Shown piece by piece: positions 63,801-64,000 of a stretch of DNA of 64,000 nucleotides. Position numbers and translations under genes: made by a program. The first letter of the stretch is position 1. Every line of letters starts with the position of its first letter. The notes under the pieces were generated by a model. The model did not search any database. It was not told the DNA's origin and saw only the letters and a program-made list of their open reading frames with translations. This stretch comes from Pectobacterium wasabiae CFBP 3304 (GTDB lineage: Bacteria; Pseudomonadota; Gammaproteobacteria; Enterobacterales; Enterobacteriaceae), in NCBI RefSeq assembly GCF_001742185.1, contig NZ_CP015750.1:4154001-4218000 (forward strand), read 5' to 3'.

Positions 63801-64000
63801 CGTAGAATATATTTGGCATAAACCCAAATCAATTATTCTATTCACATAATTATTTCAGCATACATAAATAAACCCGAGATATATTCACTGCTCTATTTTT
63901 TTAAGATAAAACCGATTTACCTATTTATACAAAACACCGATTATTGGTGCGCCAGAATAATGGGTTTTCAAAAAATGGATTTCCGTTTTGGCGTTGTTAT

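Larger units (their letters stand above)
63353..64000. other. Window-end region with gene remnant
   Basis: 648 bp without an intact gene. It contains the cybC promoter region (to about 63550), a terminator at 63566-63589, an OsmC-family remnant (63626 to about 63800) and, from 63830, AT-rich DNA in which nothing is recognised. Confidence 0.6.

Overview
The window is a chromosomal terminus segment of an enterobacterium. Gene order and near-identical protein motifs (rsxABC, cnu, ydgJ, add, ydgA, manA, fumC, tus, ynfM/ynfL, mlc, bioD-like, ynfB, ydfG, digH, ynbA/C/D) match the E. coli 33-36 min region. The ara cluster arrangement, the dat-ddc operon and the other accessory genes point to a soft-rot Pectobacteriaceae member, most likely Pectobacterium. 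That genus assignment is an inference; no rRNA or other marker is present.

Left part (1-13.4 kb): the start of the Rsx/Rnf electron-transport operon (rsxA, rsxB, 5' part of rsxC) and cnu. Next comes a compact L-arabinose locus in which araBA diverges from araFGH-araC, with no araD beside it, then a Gfo/Idh/MocA oxidoreductase and a YfeH-type transporter. Middle (13.6-41 kb): mostly single-gene housekeeping or stress units (add, ydgA, manA, fumC, tus with its Ter site, mlc, bioD-like, ynfB, ydfG). Accessory units here are a Tat-exported PLP aminotransferase, a GlxA-type regulator, a metallo-hydrolase and the dat-ddc operon for 1,3-diaminopropane. ynfM carries a one-base frameshift in a C run.

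Accessory core (41.6-56 kb): three consecutive exported Gly/Asn-triplet proteins resembling polyglycine-II bundle proteins; a ynbA-ynbC-ynbD-like lipid/phosphatase operon that lacks ynbB; then the chromosome-dimer-resolution site dif. A filamentous (inovirus) prophage of about 6.8 kb sits at dif. Its order (replication protein, ssDNA-binding protein, two tiny membrane proteins, major coat, attachment protein, pVI, Zot/pI, pIV) is that of Ff phages, while its attachment hairpin resembles the folded single-stranded attP of CTX phage. The secretin gene is cut off inside its barrel domain by a copy of the host dif-flanking sequence. A second, more degenerate hairpin with dif-like boxes lies just outside the prophage.

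Right part (56-64 kb): a RidA-family protein convergent and overlapping with a LysR gene, yjbD, a chemoreceptor, an acetyltransferase, a TetR/MFS pair with a perfect 28-bp palindrome as probable operator, cytochrome b562, and the remnant of an OsmC-family gene. No tRNA, rRNA, CRISPR array or intact insertion sequence was seen.
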